A DNA stretch of 22,432 nt, taken from DASQTB01 sp035642095 (GTDB taxonomy: Bacteria; Actinomycetota; UBA4738; CALAEC01). The notes beneath the pieces are model-generated. The model searched no databases, had not been told where the DNA came from, and saw only the letters and a list, made by a program, of their open reading frames with translations. The stretch lies in NCBI GenBank assembly GCA_035642095.1, contig DASQTB010000089.1, positions 1 to 22,432 of the forward strand. Reading direction: 5' to 3'. The translations under genes and the position numbers were made by a program. Positions 22,413 through 22,432 of this stretch are shown piece after piece (the stretch's first letter is position 1; every line of letters begins with the position of its first letter).

Positions 22413-22432
22413 CAGGGCCGCCCGCCGGCGGC

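Overview
This window is GC-rich DNA, almost certainly from an uncultivated actinobacterium (Actinomycetota). The evidence is a BldD-type regulator, an F420-dependent luciferase-like oxidoreductase, a small surface protein with an LAxTG sortase signal, several promoters that look leaderless, and frequent GTG/TTG starts. I cannot place it below phylum. I see no rRNA, tRNA, CRISPR array, transposase or prophage gene.

Left region (1-3139, minus strand): a two-gene exopolysaccharide operon encodes a membrane-anchored FlaA1/PglF-type nucleotide-sugar 4,6-dehydratase, then a Wzz/BY-kinase chain-length regulator that runs off the left edge.

Region 3140-6073 is the most unusual part. It holds a PqqD-like protein (RiPP recognition element fold), a Tat-exported peptide whose mature part of about 76 residues carries 14 cysteines, and, convergent with these, two overlapping HPr-kinase-like genes. 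One of these has an intact P-loop and the other has lost it. Both have an in-frame TGA a few codons after their only usable canonical upstream start. This looks like a peptide-modification or export system of a kind I do not recognise as described.

Region 6124-10546 is a signalling cluster: four NarL/FixJ-type response regulators and one soluble GAF-type histidine kinase. Two tandem plus-strand regulators have degenerate receivers. The kinase and one canonical regulator overlap by 4 bp.

Region 10547-13758 carries a BldD homologue with several operator-like elements, a DUF4012 membrane protein, and a 96-residue secreted LAFTG protein. The promoters of the LAFTG protein and the Cys-rich Tat peptide are built alike. 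Each has a 16-bp palindrome (TACGCC-N6-CGTA) abutting a TCGYCA -35, a 17-bp spacer and a TAnCAT -10. The 7-2-7 geometry matches NarL-family sites, so a local response regulator may control both exported products.

Region 13777-17120 (minus) is a tightly packed operon of a sugar nucleotidyltransferase, an LLM oxidoreductase and a HARE-HTH protein, followed by a Cys-containing ArsR-like regulator divergent from an Mrp/ApbC Fe-S carrier (17236-18351). The right end (minus) has a Kelch-propeller lipoprotein, an NAD-dependent formate dehydrogenase, the lipoprotein transferase Lgt and a PAP2 phosphatase.
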